This document shows, one piece after another, positions 37,901-46,658 of a stretch of 64,000 nucleotides of DNA. Position 1 is the stretch's first letter. Each line of letters begins with the position of its first letter. The notes beneath the pieces were generated by a model, which did not search any database, was not told the origin of the DNA, and was given only the letters and a program-made list of their open reading frames with translations. The DNA is from Sipunculus nudus (taxonomy: Eukaryota; Annelida; Sipuncula; Golfingiida; Sipunculidae), in assembly GCA_026874595.1 (NCBI GenBank), contig CM049306.1, forward strand, positions 103,741,142 to 103,805,141, read 5' to 3'. Position numbers and translations under genes: made by a program.

Positions 37901-39248
37901 TTATGTATTTTAAAGCTATTTTGCTGACTGTCAGTGTTGCGCTCTTGGGCTGTTTGCCATGATACTTGTTTTATTATTGTTCTTCTTATTTTGTTCAGTA
38001 TTCCAAAACTAACTTTTTCATATCATCAAACATCATAATGGTTAAGTGATGATAAAAAATAATAAATAATACTAACATGATTTTGTAAGTTCAGAGAACT
38101 GATGTAATGCTAGTGTGTTTATGATAAAATGTCGATCATAATCACAATTGGAAGATATTTGCTGTTAATACAGTAGGTTGTTTGTATATAAATGAATGCA
38201 CAGCTGCAATAAAACAAGCTTTCTGTGTGTCATACACTTGGTGTAGATATTTGTCATGTGTTTACTGGTGAAGACAGTTTATATATTGGAATCATAGCTA
38301 TCATACCAATAGTTGGAATTGTAAAGCCCATTCTGTGGTTTCCCCTGAAAGGATGTGTATCAAATGTAGAGTCAGCAGTTATTATCAAAAACCCACACTT
38401 ACAGAACTGTTATCAGTTTCACTTAGATGTCTAACAGCTTAAAATGTTCTTGATTACCTCATGTCATGGTAGATAGCTTTATCTATACCTAAGCATTGTG
38501 TACATACGCTCTCACTGTTATTGGCTTTTAAACAACATGGTAAAAACTAGTCATTTAATAACATTTACCTTTGTATGTATTCTCCTTCCAGCAAACCATC
38601 TATCTGATCTACAGATAGATTTAATTATAATTAATTTTATTATTATACAGTACATATAACCAGGGGAGTTTCCCTATGCACTTCTCTGACACATCATTGA
38701 CAAATATATGTGTAAAAACCAAATCTCAAAATGTTTTACAATTTTGTAAATATTTAATTTTGTTGATATTGAATTGGCCAGGTTAAAAAAAAATTACATA
38801 TAAATAAGAATTAAAGTTCTTTAATGTAATTTGACTATTAAGAAAATGATATCCTGAGTATTACAAAGAAATTCATGTCAGTATTGCAGTGAGGGTCTTC
38901 TTTCATTTTCTTGAATGTTTATCCATGACTATTTGTCTATTTTTTATTATGTTGTATTAGTTTTGAGAGATTTGAGAACCATCTGACTTCTGGAGAAGGC
39001 TATCCTTTATTTCATCTTTTCATGATGTGATATGACAGTAAATTTATTGCTGTATAATTTTATCCTGTTTTTTCAGTGGTCTTGGTACAGCAACAAAGTT
39101 CATTAACCTTGGGTCTACCGCAGCTGTCCAGTGTGGGATGGGGCGGCACTCAGCACCCCTCGAAAGGACCCAAATACAAGCGCATACACGCCCTGCCATC
39201 AGTTCAACCCATGAAGAGTTCACTTACGAGACAATAGTTGTTAAATGA
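10086..39248 (+). CDS. FAM194-domain protein, C3orf20-like (about 17 coding exons)
   Basis: Coding exons by frame and GT-AG signals: 10086-11001, 11331-11390, 12852-12944, 18830-18931, 19358-19429, 22446-22536, 23790-24026, 25680-25950, 26355-26486, 27090-27197, 30164-30485, 31021-31156, 31626-31886, 32250-32451, 32895-33037, 33929-34105, 39077-39248. Together they give about 1,164 codons. The ATG at 10086 follows an in-frame stop at 10047. The N-terminal part has a helical block near residues 115-155 ('LTQLARILYLF', 'IPRSLEGLL') like the start of vertebrate C3orf20, then an acidic/serine-rich linker. The FAM194 domain is built from exons 7-8 (about residues 445-615): RYYGDSHSAG, FYPSGRTAV, ACFTPSGQGCCYYQNG, RWDW. 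Further on are VEDWLEHYRIAVG and CKCSRHKVPQITDIEYDEF, also as in C3orf20. FAM194 is shared with ERICH6/ERICH6B, but total length and C-terminal blocks favour C3orf20. Function is unknown. Exons 4-17 are phase-consistent. Exon 2 could instead end at 11354 or 11434, and exon 3 at 12942, so that join is unresolved. Confidence 0.8.
11218..11827. repeat. Two (TA)n tracts flanking intron sequence
   Basis: TA dinucleotide runs lie at about 11218-11248 and 11771-11827. The proposed exon 2 of the FAM194 gene (11331 onward) lies between them. A hairpin-forming stretch built on GGACTCCAT/ATGGAGTCC follows at about 11920-11950. Confidence 0.85.
12121..12840 (+). mobile_element. 5' part of a hairpin-ended repeat (AGCTCAGCTGACT family)
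   Basis: It opens with AGCTCAGCTGACT, a short loop, and AGTCATCTGAGCT, which can fold back on itself. A GTCCGTCGTCCGTCCGTC run follows. The first about 350 bp align by eye with 60278-60500 (shared 'AAAATTCA', 'GTTAGATGT', 'TTCGTTCC/TTTGTTCC', 'GAAATTAAGGAAAA'). A matching subterminal repeat and 3' hairpin occur at 15813-15845, so the two may be ends of one disrupted copy, but exon 3 and another element lie between them. Confidence 0.55.
13022..14844 (+). mobile_element. Complete Helitron/Helentron-like element with central tandem repeats
   Basis: The 5' end is TTGTATCCGCC, forming a hairpin with GGCGGATAC-like sequence at about 13050 (GTATCCGCC...GCGGATAC). The inverted subterminal copy GGCGGATAC is at 14804-14812. 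Then comes a 3' hairpin GTAGTCG-CTTGT-CGACTAC at 14815-14833, and the terminus CTAG followed by T at 14841-14845. A 3' hairpin a few bases before CTAG is the hallmark of rolling-circle Helitron ends. Subterminal inverted repeats and central tandem repeats are the HINE/Helentron plan. A (CCG)n run lies near 13067-13087. No Rep/helicase ORF is present, so the copy is non-autonomous. A relative lies inverted at about 53600-54775. Confidence 0.65.
13240..14760 (+). repeat. 280-bp tandem repeat, about 5 units
   Basis: Units repeat at exactly 280 bp in the first three copies (compare 13489, 13769, 14049), then become shorter and diverged. Each unit contains CTCATATCTCGGGAACCG, TGTAGCCCTTGGAGAGC, and two GGTGGCGCCACC palindromes about 140 bp apart, so it is itself a diverged dimer. 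Open frames of about 70 codons in each unit are copies of one chance frame. Confidence 0.9.
15546..15780 (+). pseudogene. Fragment resembling a LINE endonuclease domain
   Basis: The frame reads QQLIEKPTNDHGNSTDHLF then a short hydrophobic stretch. The Q-L-I-x-x-P-T...N-x-x-D-H pattern matches the segment leading to the conserved D-H of the endonuclease/exonuclease/phosphatase fold in LINE ORF2. Only about 50 residues are recognisable and nothing on either side continues the domain, so it is a dead fragment. Confidence 0.35.
15813..15845 (+). mobile_element. 3' end of a hairpin-ended repeat
   Basis: GTCAGCTGAGC is the inverse of the family's 5' end GCTCAGCTGAC. It is followed by the hairpin TGACC-CATA-GGTC and CCTTGT. 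The same arrangement ends the elements at 29537 and 54852. Confidence 0.55.
15858..16028 (+). pseudogene. Unidentified coding-like fragment
   Basis: Between two stops, one frame reads with protein-like composition: VVPTGKRHRPDGDEAISDF, then IQRKCPYFINADHPAKVLVP. I cannot assign a family. A further open piece follows an acceptor-like TTTATGCAG at about 16316 (PDAYTVAKTGHYG). These could be remains of a transposable-element protein or of unrecognised exons. Confidence 0.25.
16030..18829. other. Intron of the FAM194 gene; (TA)n at 16924-16981
   Basis: Apart from the TA dinucleotide tract and a short CAGCGCT-containing inverted repeat near 16150-16200, I see no structured element or exon. The sequence is AT-rich with scattered stops. 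Confidence 0.5.
19968..21362 (+). mobile_element. Hairpin-ended repeat element with central tandem units
   Basis: The 5' end carries GCTTGCCGGAA (19971-19981). The 3' side carries the inverse TTCCGGCAAGC (21331-21341), then the hairpin TGACC-TCT-GGTCA and CTTGT. The centre holds several diverged units of about 130-180 bp built on 'AAATGCTTATAACTCGGCG', 'GACAGGTCTAGTTTTCGGC' and 'CGTCAAGCGAG' (clearest at about 20720-21150). Architecture matches the other Helentron/HINE-like elements, but the sequence is unrelated. No ORF of note. Confidence 0.6.
21384..22080 (-). mobile_element. Probable LINE 3' tail, inverted
   Basis: On the minus strand, 21384-21440 reads GGGCCGGAGGCCTTTAAACC, then AGAATAAAATATTCATTCAT. 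This is a typical 3' terminus of an invertebrate LINE with a polyadenylation signal. To the right the strand is an extremely A-rich, low-complexity ATAATACAAT region without a reverse-transcriptase frame, so at most a 3' UTR remains. Confidence 0.4.
22835..23562 (+). mobile_element. Complete Helitron/Helentron-like element
   Basis: The 5' hairpin is TAGCCCTCAGCC ... GGCTGATGGGCTA. The inverse subterminal repeat GGCTGAGGGCT is at about 23525-23535, followed by the 3' hairpin TCAGC-TTCT-GCTGA, TATT and CTAG then T (23559-23563). The interior holds two units of about 300 bp sharing 'CCTTGTGAGCGGGATATCT' and 'GAAGATGGGTGACCTTGACC' (from about 22914 and 23216). It has no coding capacity and sits in the intron just upstream of the exon at 23790. 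Confidence 0.65.
24027..25679 (-). other. Intron with a possible LINE C-terminal fragment
   Basis: A minus-strand frame at about 24143-24439 reads CVPCSQQVSGF and TYIVPCMWNAFPENC. The W-N-x-x-P motif followed by a short tail resembles the C-terminal end of LINE reverse-transcriptase proteins. Similarity is weak and the frame is short. The rest of the intron shows nothing I can name. Confidence 0.25.
25951..28338. other. Introns without recognisable elements
   Basis: Apart from the coding exons at 26355-26486 and 27090-27197 of the FAM194 gene, this is plain AT-rich intron. A region around 27740-27860 repeats 'TGTGGTATGTACTGGTCA' two or three times. Confidence 0.5.
28339..29537 (+). mobile_element. 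Hairpin-ended repeat element with central units
   Basis: It opens TAGCTCAGCTGACT, loop, AGTCATCTGAGCT. It ends with ATTCAGCTTAGCATC, the hairpin TGGCC-CATT-GGCCA, and CTTGT. The interior holds three to four units of about 300-350 bp around 'AACAGGGCACAAAT', 'TGGACCTAGAATCT' and 'GGAGGTCCATGAAA' (about 28416, 28720, 29060, 29230). An inverted relative is at 54852-55740. A C-run lies at about 28860-28872. Confidence 0.6.
29804..30023 (+). repeat. 44-bp tandem repeat, five copies
   Basis: Units begin GAGGTCAAATC and run to CTCAACAGT. The five copies are over 85% identical. Each has one invariant AGGTCA and a second copy eight bases on that is either AGGTCA or AAGTCA. The array ends 140 bp before the coding exon at 30164. 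Confidence 0.9.
30486..33928. other. Introns of the FAM194 gene, no elements seen
   Basis: Between the exons at 31021, 31626, 32250 and 32895 the sequence is unstructured AT-rich intron. Coding exons stand out by frame, by GC-richer composition and by flanking splice signals. Confidence 0.5.
34106..39076 (+). other. Last intron of the FAM194 gene, with one orphan open frame
   Basis: A plus-strand frame at about 36270-36494 is compositionally protein-like: FPDIYAANKWLTSRGTVNEL, then ARAVSLVQNVTKAAAV, ending at TAG. It is GC-richer than its surroundings, has no obvious splice sites, and does not match a family I know. It may be a captured gene fragment or a dead mobile-element piece. The remainder of the intron is featureless. 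Confidence 0.3.
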
Positions 39249-42150
39249 ATTAATCAGCTTACCCAGGATTTATACAGTTAGACCCTGCAGAATATTCACT
39301 TGTTAGAACATGTGAAAACAGTATACACACACAATTCAAATAGACAGGATAAAAAGCATTGTATAATAAGGTGTCAGGATTGTTTAACAAAGTGTCAACC
39401 TGTGATATTGTTTAAGCCTGGTTTATTGAACCATTGGCACCATTCTCTCAGTTAGATAATGATCTAACTAAACATATTTTTTATACAAAGCTGATATATT
39501 TATTAATGAATATATGTTTTATTTATAGTTGAGCCTTTCCCCAAGCTTGCACTTTTTAGCACATACATAATTTAATACATATACAATAAATGTGTCTTTT
39601 ACAATGATTAACTGGCAGGGGTGTTTATTTTAGGGTGGTGTGCTAAGGCTGAATCAACAAAGCTTCCATGAATTTATTGGTGCAGAATCACTAAAATTGA
39701 ACTTGCCTCTCCAATCACATTTCCTGATTGTGTCTGCTAAAATTTGCTTCCATTATTGATTAAATTAATCTGCCAAAGGTTTTCCATAATCATTGTGTTG
39801 AAAAGACACTGGTTACCATGTGTTAGTGTCAGATTTATTTATTATGGAAGCTGTCTGGAAGATTTATATATAGTGGAATATAGTGCCAAAAGCGCGAAGA
39901 CGTGTAATGATTGTTTAATGAGGACAGCTGATCAGTAACCTTTATGGTGACCACTTAAAATTTTTTATTGCTACTTGTGATTGGTCAGTGTCACAGTGAA
40001 ACACACATCAACACAAAATGTGTGCCATATTAAAAAGATGTGATATTCCAGCATTCCTTAAACATAGTAATTTCTGCAGCAGTGGGCATGTTCTTGGCAC
40101 ATCTTTAATACATGTACATGTTTTGAAGAATGAAGCTTAGTTTCTTCTAAATTTTAATACCATTGACTGGGCCACTATGACTGTATTTTGTGACCTTGAG
40201 ATAAATTGATGCTTGAGTAGCATTCATTAAAGCATATTTCTACTGAGGAGCTGAAAAGCAGAACACATGAGAACCAGCACACATTTCTATCACTTGTTGT
40301 TAAAAAATGGCTTAAATGCCAGAATTGTTCCTCTTGTTTTGTTGAATATTTAATGTGTTATAATTTATTCATCACCACAGTGCACTTATGGAGATATGCT
40401 TGCCTAGGCTCAACAGTTGGGAATGTTGTTATTGCCCAGGGTTTTATTGGATCAGGAATGCAAAATTCCTTGTCCTCTTCTCTTCATGGTTATTCAGTTT
40501 TCAAGTTATCACAGAGCACAATATTTAACTGTTCTGGCATCTCAAATAATGACTTTCCATGATGGCAGATCAGTATCGAGATGAAAGGTCAATGATTTGT
40601 TGAATTATGCATACGGCAAAAGTGTATTAAGAAATAATAATTACTACATGTTATTCAGCAAATTAAGTAAGTCACAAATCCACTGTAGTATTTAAATAAA
40701 TTCAAAGTGAACTTCATGAATAAAGGGACCTGTCTTGGTATTCATATTTTCATATTCTTTTGAGTGAAAACATTGTACTAATAAGCAGATAGAATATTCT
40801 ATTGTTTGGACTATGGCCCTGTTCGATCCTAGTTATCAAGCAAGCCAGGATACAATCTGTAAAAGATTTATGTTATATTGACAGACCAGAAGAAAAGGCA
40901 GGTCTCATCGAGTCCTTCCTGTCTCATATTTCTATAGGGAGCCTTTTGATTGGTGCATTGATCTCATGTTAATGTCAAATATAGATACTGGACCCAGCAT
41001 CTAAATAAGTCATTAATAACTTGGGGCCTTCATGGTATCTGACCTGCTCCTAGTGCTGTAGCATTGATAATCAATATCAAAAGCAAAATGAAGCCTTTCA
41101 ATTCCATATACAGCTGGCTGTGTCAAGCACAAGTTTATGTATTAGTAAGTAGTAGTATTGAGCCAACACAGGTGGACACCAGTCTGCAGTTTTAGTTACA
41201 ATCAAAGTGTGTATGGGTTCATTATTGTTATACCCAAGTGTACAACCAGGCCATAATATTGATGGTACAGTCTTATTTGATCATGTGTTTATATATCAAA
41301 CCCTGCACCTGATGAGTCAATATTTGAGTATAAGGAGCCTTGTGTGGGCGACTTTCAGACCAGAGGACCTGAATTATAATAAAGAGTTTTAGGTTGTTTT
41401 GTTTCATATCTGATATAAACATAATTTTTGCTTACTTATGCAGATTATTCTGGAAAAAAAAGCTTCACATTACTAGCTTCAGTGATCTTGATTGTTTACA
41501 CTTACTGAATAAATCCTCAATAATTACATCTATTGCATAATTTTAATATCATAATCATATGAGATATCAGTATTATTTTTTTATGTTATTTTATTCTGAT
41601 CTGTCCCTCATGATCAGTAAAAATTCATGAAACTACACTGCTTCTTGCTTGAATAATTATACCCCCACCAACAAGGGTTTGGGTATACTGGATTGAGCTT
41701 TGGCGTTCCTGTATTAATCTTTTCAGCCATTATACATCTTGACAGTTCTTGTTACCCGGAAAATGTTTAAAATACCAGTGGACCAAAATTAAGACTAATC
41801 AAAATTGTATATTTAACGATGAGCCCAGTACTTGTAACCGGTTCATTATTTTGTTGCTAATAATATATACTTAGATATAAAATTATTTGAAATGGATCTC
41901 TGAATATTTTAACATGTGGTCTACCTATAAAATGTGTTATGCAAAGGCTGTGATACAACTGTAAGAGATTGCTGTCTGTACACACTACCTTACAAACAAA
42001 GGTTAATATTATTTCAGAAAGAGCAATAAAATATCTGTTAATTTGGCTTGTTTTCATTGTTCCATTCAAAGATAATAAATTGCCCTTTACTAAACTCCCA
42101 CACACAGGATGGTCTCAACTGTACCCAAGTGTGTGTAAATTGTTCTCTTG
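39249..42150 (+). other. 3' UTR and intergenic sequence; poly(A) signal 39585-39590
   Basis: AATAAA at 39585-39590 lies 337 bp after the stop codon at 39248 and is the first canonical polyadenylation signal downstream, so the FAM194 transcript probably ends near 39.6 kb. Beyond it the sequence is AT-rich with no gene recognised. Confidence 0.5.
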
Positions 42151-42179
42151 TGCTGTATCGAGCTGTGTATATGTGTTTT

Positions 42180-45100
42180 CTGTATCAAACTGTGCACATG
42201 GTTTAGTGTGCTGTGTCAAACTGTGTACTTGGTTCTGTGCTTTGTCACTGTAAACTTGGTTCTGTGCTGTGTCAAACTGTGTACTTGGTTCTGTGCTTTG
42301 TCACTGTGAACTTGGTTCTGTGCTGTGTCAAACTGTGTACTTGGTTCAGTGCTGTGTCAAACTGTGTACTTGGTTCAGTGCTATGTCAAACTGTGTACTT
42401 GGTTCTGTCCTTTTTCACTGTGAACTTGGTTCTGTGCTGTGTCAAACTGTGTACTTGGTTCAGTGCTGTGTCAAACTGTGTACTTGGCTCTTTGCTGTGT
42501 CAAACAGTGTACTTGGTTCAGTGCTGTGTCAAACTGTGTACTTGGTTCTTTGCTGTGTCAAACAGTGTACTTGGTTCTGTGCTGTGTCAAACTGTGTACT
42601 TGGTTCAGTGCTGTGTCAAACTGTGTACTTGGTTCAGTGCTGTGTCAAACTGTGTACTTGGTTCTGTCCTTTTTCACTGTGAACTTGGTTCTGTGCTGTG
42701 TCAAACTGTGTACTTGGTTCAGTGCTGTGTCAAACTGTGTACTTGGTTCAGTGCTGTGTCAAACTGTGTACTTGGTTCTGTGCTTTGTCACTGTGAACTT
42801 GGTTCTGTGCTGTGTCAAACTGTGTACTTGGTTTTTTGCTGTGCAAACTGTGTACTTGGCTCTTTGCTGTGTCAAACAGTGTACTTGGTTCAGTGCTGTG
42901 TCAAACTGTGTACTTGGTTCTTTGCTGTGTCAAACAGTGTACTTGGTTCTGTGCTGTGTCAAACTGTGTACTTGGTTCAGTGCTGTGTCAAACTGTGTAC
43001 TTGGTTCAGTGCTGTGTCAAACTGTGTACTTGGTTCAGTGCTGTGTCAAACTGTGTACTTGGTTCCGAGCTGTGTCACTATGTACTTGGTTCCGAGCTGT
43101 GTCAAACTGTGTACTTGGTTCAGTGCTTTGTCAAAATGTGTTGGGTTAGTGCTGTGTCAAACTGTGTACTTGTTACAGTGCTGTGTCAAACTGTGTACTT
43201 GGTTCCGAGCTGTGTCACTATGTACTTGGTTCTGTGCTTTGTCACTGTGAACTTGGTTCTGTGCTGTGTCAAACTGTGTACTTGGTTCAGTGCTGTGTTA
43301 AACTGTGTACTTGGTTTTGTGCTGTGTCACTGTGTACTTGGTTCTTTGCTGTGTCAAACAGTGTACTTGGTTCTGTGCTGTGTCAAATTGTGTACTTGGT
43401 TTAGTGCTGTGTCAAACTGTGTACTTGGTTATGTGCTGTCATACTGTGTACTTGGTTTTGTGCTGTGTCAAACTGTGTACTTGGTTCTTTGCTGTGTCAC
43501 TGTGTACTTGGTTCTTTGCTGTGCAGACTGTGTACTTGGTTCTGTGCTGTGTTAAACTGTGTACTTGGTTCTTTGCTGTGTCAAACAGTATACTTGGTTC
43601 TGTGCTGTGTCAAACTTTGTACTTGGTTCAGTGCTGTATCAAACTGTGTACTTGGTTCTGTGCTGTGTCAAACTGTGTACTTGGTTCTGTGCTGTGTCAA
43701 ACTGTGTACTTGGTTCTGTGCTGTGTCAAACTGTGTACTTGGTTCCGAGCTGTGTCAAACAGTGTACTTGGTTCTGTGCTGTATCAAACTGTGTACTTGG
43801 TTCTGTGCTGTGTCAAACTGTGTACTTGGTTCTGTGCTGTGTCAAACTGTGTACTTGGTTTAGTGCTGTGTCAAATTGTGTACTTGGTTTAGTGCTGTGT
43901 CAAACTGTGTACTTGGTTTTGTGCTGTGTCACTGTGTACTTGGTTCTTTGCTGTGTCACTGTGTACTTGGTTCTTTGCTGTGCAAACTGTGTACTTGGTT
44001 CTGTGCTGTGTCAAACTGTGTACTTGGTTCTGTGCTGTGTCAAACTGTGTACTTGGTTCTTTGCTGTGTCAAACAGTGTACTTGGTTCTGTGCTGTGTCA
44101 AACTTTGTACTTGGTTCAGTGCTGTATCAAACTGTGTACTTGGTTCTGTGCTGTGTCAAACTGTGTACTTGGTTCTGTGCTGTGTCAAACTGTGTACTTG
44201 GTTCTGTGCTGTGTCAAACTGTGTCCTTGGTTCTGAGCTGTCACTATGTACTTGGTTCCGAGCTGTGTCAAACTGTGTACTTGGTTCTGTGCTGTGTCAC
44301 TGTGTACTTGGTTCTTTGCTGTGCAAACTGTATTTTTGGTCTAGTGCTGTGTCAAACTGTGTACTTGGTTTAGTGCTGTGTCAAACTGTGTACTTGGTTC
44401 TGTGCTGTGCAAACTGTGTATTTGGTCTAGTGCTGTGTCAAACTGTGTACTTGGTTTAGTGCTGTGTCACTGTGTACTTGGTTCTTTGCTGTGCAAACTG
44501 TGTATTTGGTCTAGTGCTGTGTCAAACTGTGTACTTGGTTCTGTGCTGTGCAAACTGTGTACTTGGTCTAGTGCTGTGTCAAACTGTGTACTTGGTTTAG
44601 TGCTGTGTCAAACTGTGTACTTGGTTCTGTGCTGTGTCAAACTGTGTACTTGGTTCAGTGCTGTGTCAAACTGTGTACTTGGTTCTGTGCTGTGTCAAAC
44701 TGTGTACTTGGTTCCGAGCTGTGTCAAACAGTGTACTTGGTTCTGTGCTGTATCAAACTGTGTACTTGGTTCTGTGCTGTGTCAAACTGTGTACTTGGTT
44801 CTGTGCTGTGTCAAACTGTGTACTTGGTTTAGTGCTGTGTCAAATTGTGTACTTGGTTTAGTGCTGTGTCAAACTGTGTACTTGGTTTTGTGCTGTGTCA
44901 CTGTGTACTTGGTTCTTTGCTGTGTCACTGTGTACTTGGTTCTTTGCTGTGCAAACTGTGTACTTGGTTCTGTGCTGTGTCAAACTGTGTACTTGGTTCT
45001 GTGCTGTGTCAAACTGTGTACTTGGTTCTTTGCTGTGTCAAACAGTGTACTTGGTTCTGTGCTGTGTCAAACTTTGTACTTGGTTCAGTGCTGTATCAAA

Positions 45101-45715
45101 CTGTGTACTTGGTTCTGTGCTGTGTCAAACTGTGTACTTGGTTCTGTGCTGTGTCAAACTGTGTACTTGGTTCTGTGCTGTGTCAAACTGTGTCCTTGGT
45201 TCCGAGCTGTCACTATGTACTTGGTTCCGAGCTGTGTCAAACTGTGTACTTGGTTCTGTGCTGTGTCACTGTGTACTTGGTTCTTTGCTGTGCAAACTGT
45301 ATTTTTGGTCTAGTGCTGTGTCAAACTGTGTACTTGGTTTAGTGCTGTGTCAAACTGTGTACTTCGTTCTGTGCTGTGCAAACTGTGTATTTGGTCTAGT
45401 GCTGTGTCAAACTGTGTACTTGGTTTAGTGCTGTGTCACTGTGTACTTGGTTCTTTGCTGTGCAAACTGTGTATTTGGTCTAGTGCTGTGTCAAACTGTG
45501 TACTTGGTTTAGTGCTGTGTCAAACTGTGTACTTGGTTCTGTGCTGTGCAAACTGTGTACTTGGTCTAGTGCTGTGTCAAACTGTGTACTTGGTTTAGTG
45601 CTGTGTCAAACTGTGTACTTGGTTCTGTGCTGTGTCAAACTGTGTACTTGGTTCAGTGCTGTGTCAAACTGTGTACTTGGTTCTGTGCTGTGTCAACCTC
45701 TGTACTTGGTTTTGT
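42180..45715 (+). repeat. 29-bp minisatellite, roughly 120 copies
   Basis: The core unit is TGCTGTGTCAAACTGTGTAC then TTGGTTCTG (29 bp). Common variants are GTTCAGTGC, GTTCTTTGC, GTTCCGAGC and GTTTAGTGC, plus 27-bp forms that lose AA (GTCACTGTG) or TC (GTGCAAACT). The plus strand is G+T-rich. Because 29 is not a multiple of three and no unit frame has a stop, all three plus-strand frames stay open for hundreds of codons. The cysteine-rich peptides are shadows of the repeat. It lies between the 3' ends of two convergent genes. Confidence 0.97.
43690..45428 (+). repeat. Higher-order duplication (969-bp offset) within the minisatellite
   Basis: The succession of variant units from about 43690 to 44459 recurs at 44659-45428 with a constant 969-bp offset. 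For example, GTTCCGAGC followed by TGTGTCAAACAGTG is at 43742 and at 44711, and the stops ending the open frames are displaced by the same amount. Only a few substitutions separate the copies (such as TTGGTTC against TTCGTTC near 45364). The 969-bp offset is not an integer number of 29-bp units. Confidence 0.85.
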
Positions 45716-46060
45716 GTGCCGTGTCCCGACTCCCAAATGGTATATGTTTTTTCCCATTTTTTGTACAATGACTGTACATGGCGCTCAGTGCTGTCCTATT
45801 GGTGGACTTTGATCTCTGGTTGCCCACTGTGTACATTATTCTTTGTCCTCTGTCCCACCTGTGTTCATGATTCTCATTACTGTTTAAATAATTCTCTGTT
45901 TTATACCGACGTGCCCATGGTTCCCTTTGCTGTACAACTACTGTAGTACTGTGTTATTCTCTATGCTCTGCCCCACCTGACATCTGTGTACATGGTTCTT
46001 TGTGCTGTGTTGTCCTCTTTGGAAATGGCTCTCTTTACTGTGCCCCTTTCGTGTACTTAT
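45716..46060 (+). repeat. Decayed edge of the minisatellite
   Basis: Words such as CTGTGTACATTATTCTTTG, TGTACATGGTTCTTTG and GTGCTGTGTTGTCC recur at irregular spacing. They are recognisable but heavily mutated 29-bp units. A similar decayed fringe lies at 42130-42200 on the other side. Confidence 0.6.
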
Positions 46061-46658
46061 GTTTAATTTGTTTCTTTAGAATTTTGCAGCATTTATGTCT
46101 CCAATATGGACACTATTATTTCACCACATTTTTTGCTTTCATTATCAACATGTAAATGAAAAAGGTACAACTTTTGATCTTAGTAATTGTAACAATACAT
46201 ATTTAATTTCAGAGCTTTAATTTCCTTCAAACATGATAATTGCACAGTATTAGAATATTCATGGAGTCATGAAGATGCGTTACACGTTGAAAGGTAAATC
46301 ACCTTAAAATGGTATACTTACAAAAATATAATGAATTTTCCCACATTTACCATCAATTTTACAACAGCCTCTAAAATTAATGTTTCATTAACATATCACA
46401 GAAAAGAAACAAAAGTTTCCACCTGTTACCAGACAGACCAAAAGCAAAGAGAAAAGGCAGAGTGTGATGTGAAATGTTTTTCCTGCCAAATGAAAATCTT
46501 AAGTCTACCAACAATTTTAATCTTTGAACTATACTCTAGCTGTGACCTCTTATTTAACTTTGACATCTCAACCCTGACCCCCCCCCCCCCCCCTCCTTCA
46601 TGGCTCTCCAGTCTCCAAGTCTTTTTCAGTTCTCACACATTAATATGATAGCTAGCTG

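Noticed and set aside
42213-45946. Long cysteine-rich ORFs (up to 345 codons) in the 29-bp array
   Set aside because: All three frames are open because the unit has no stop in any phase. Frames overlap one another and encode the same permuted peptide, so they are repeat artefacts.
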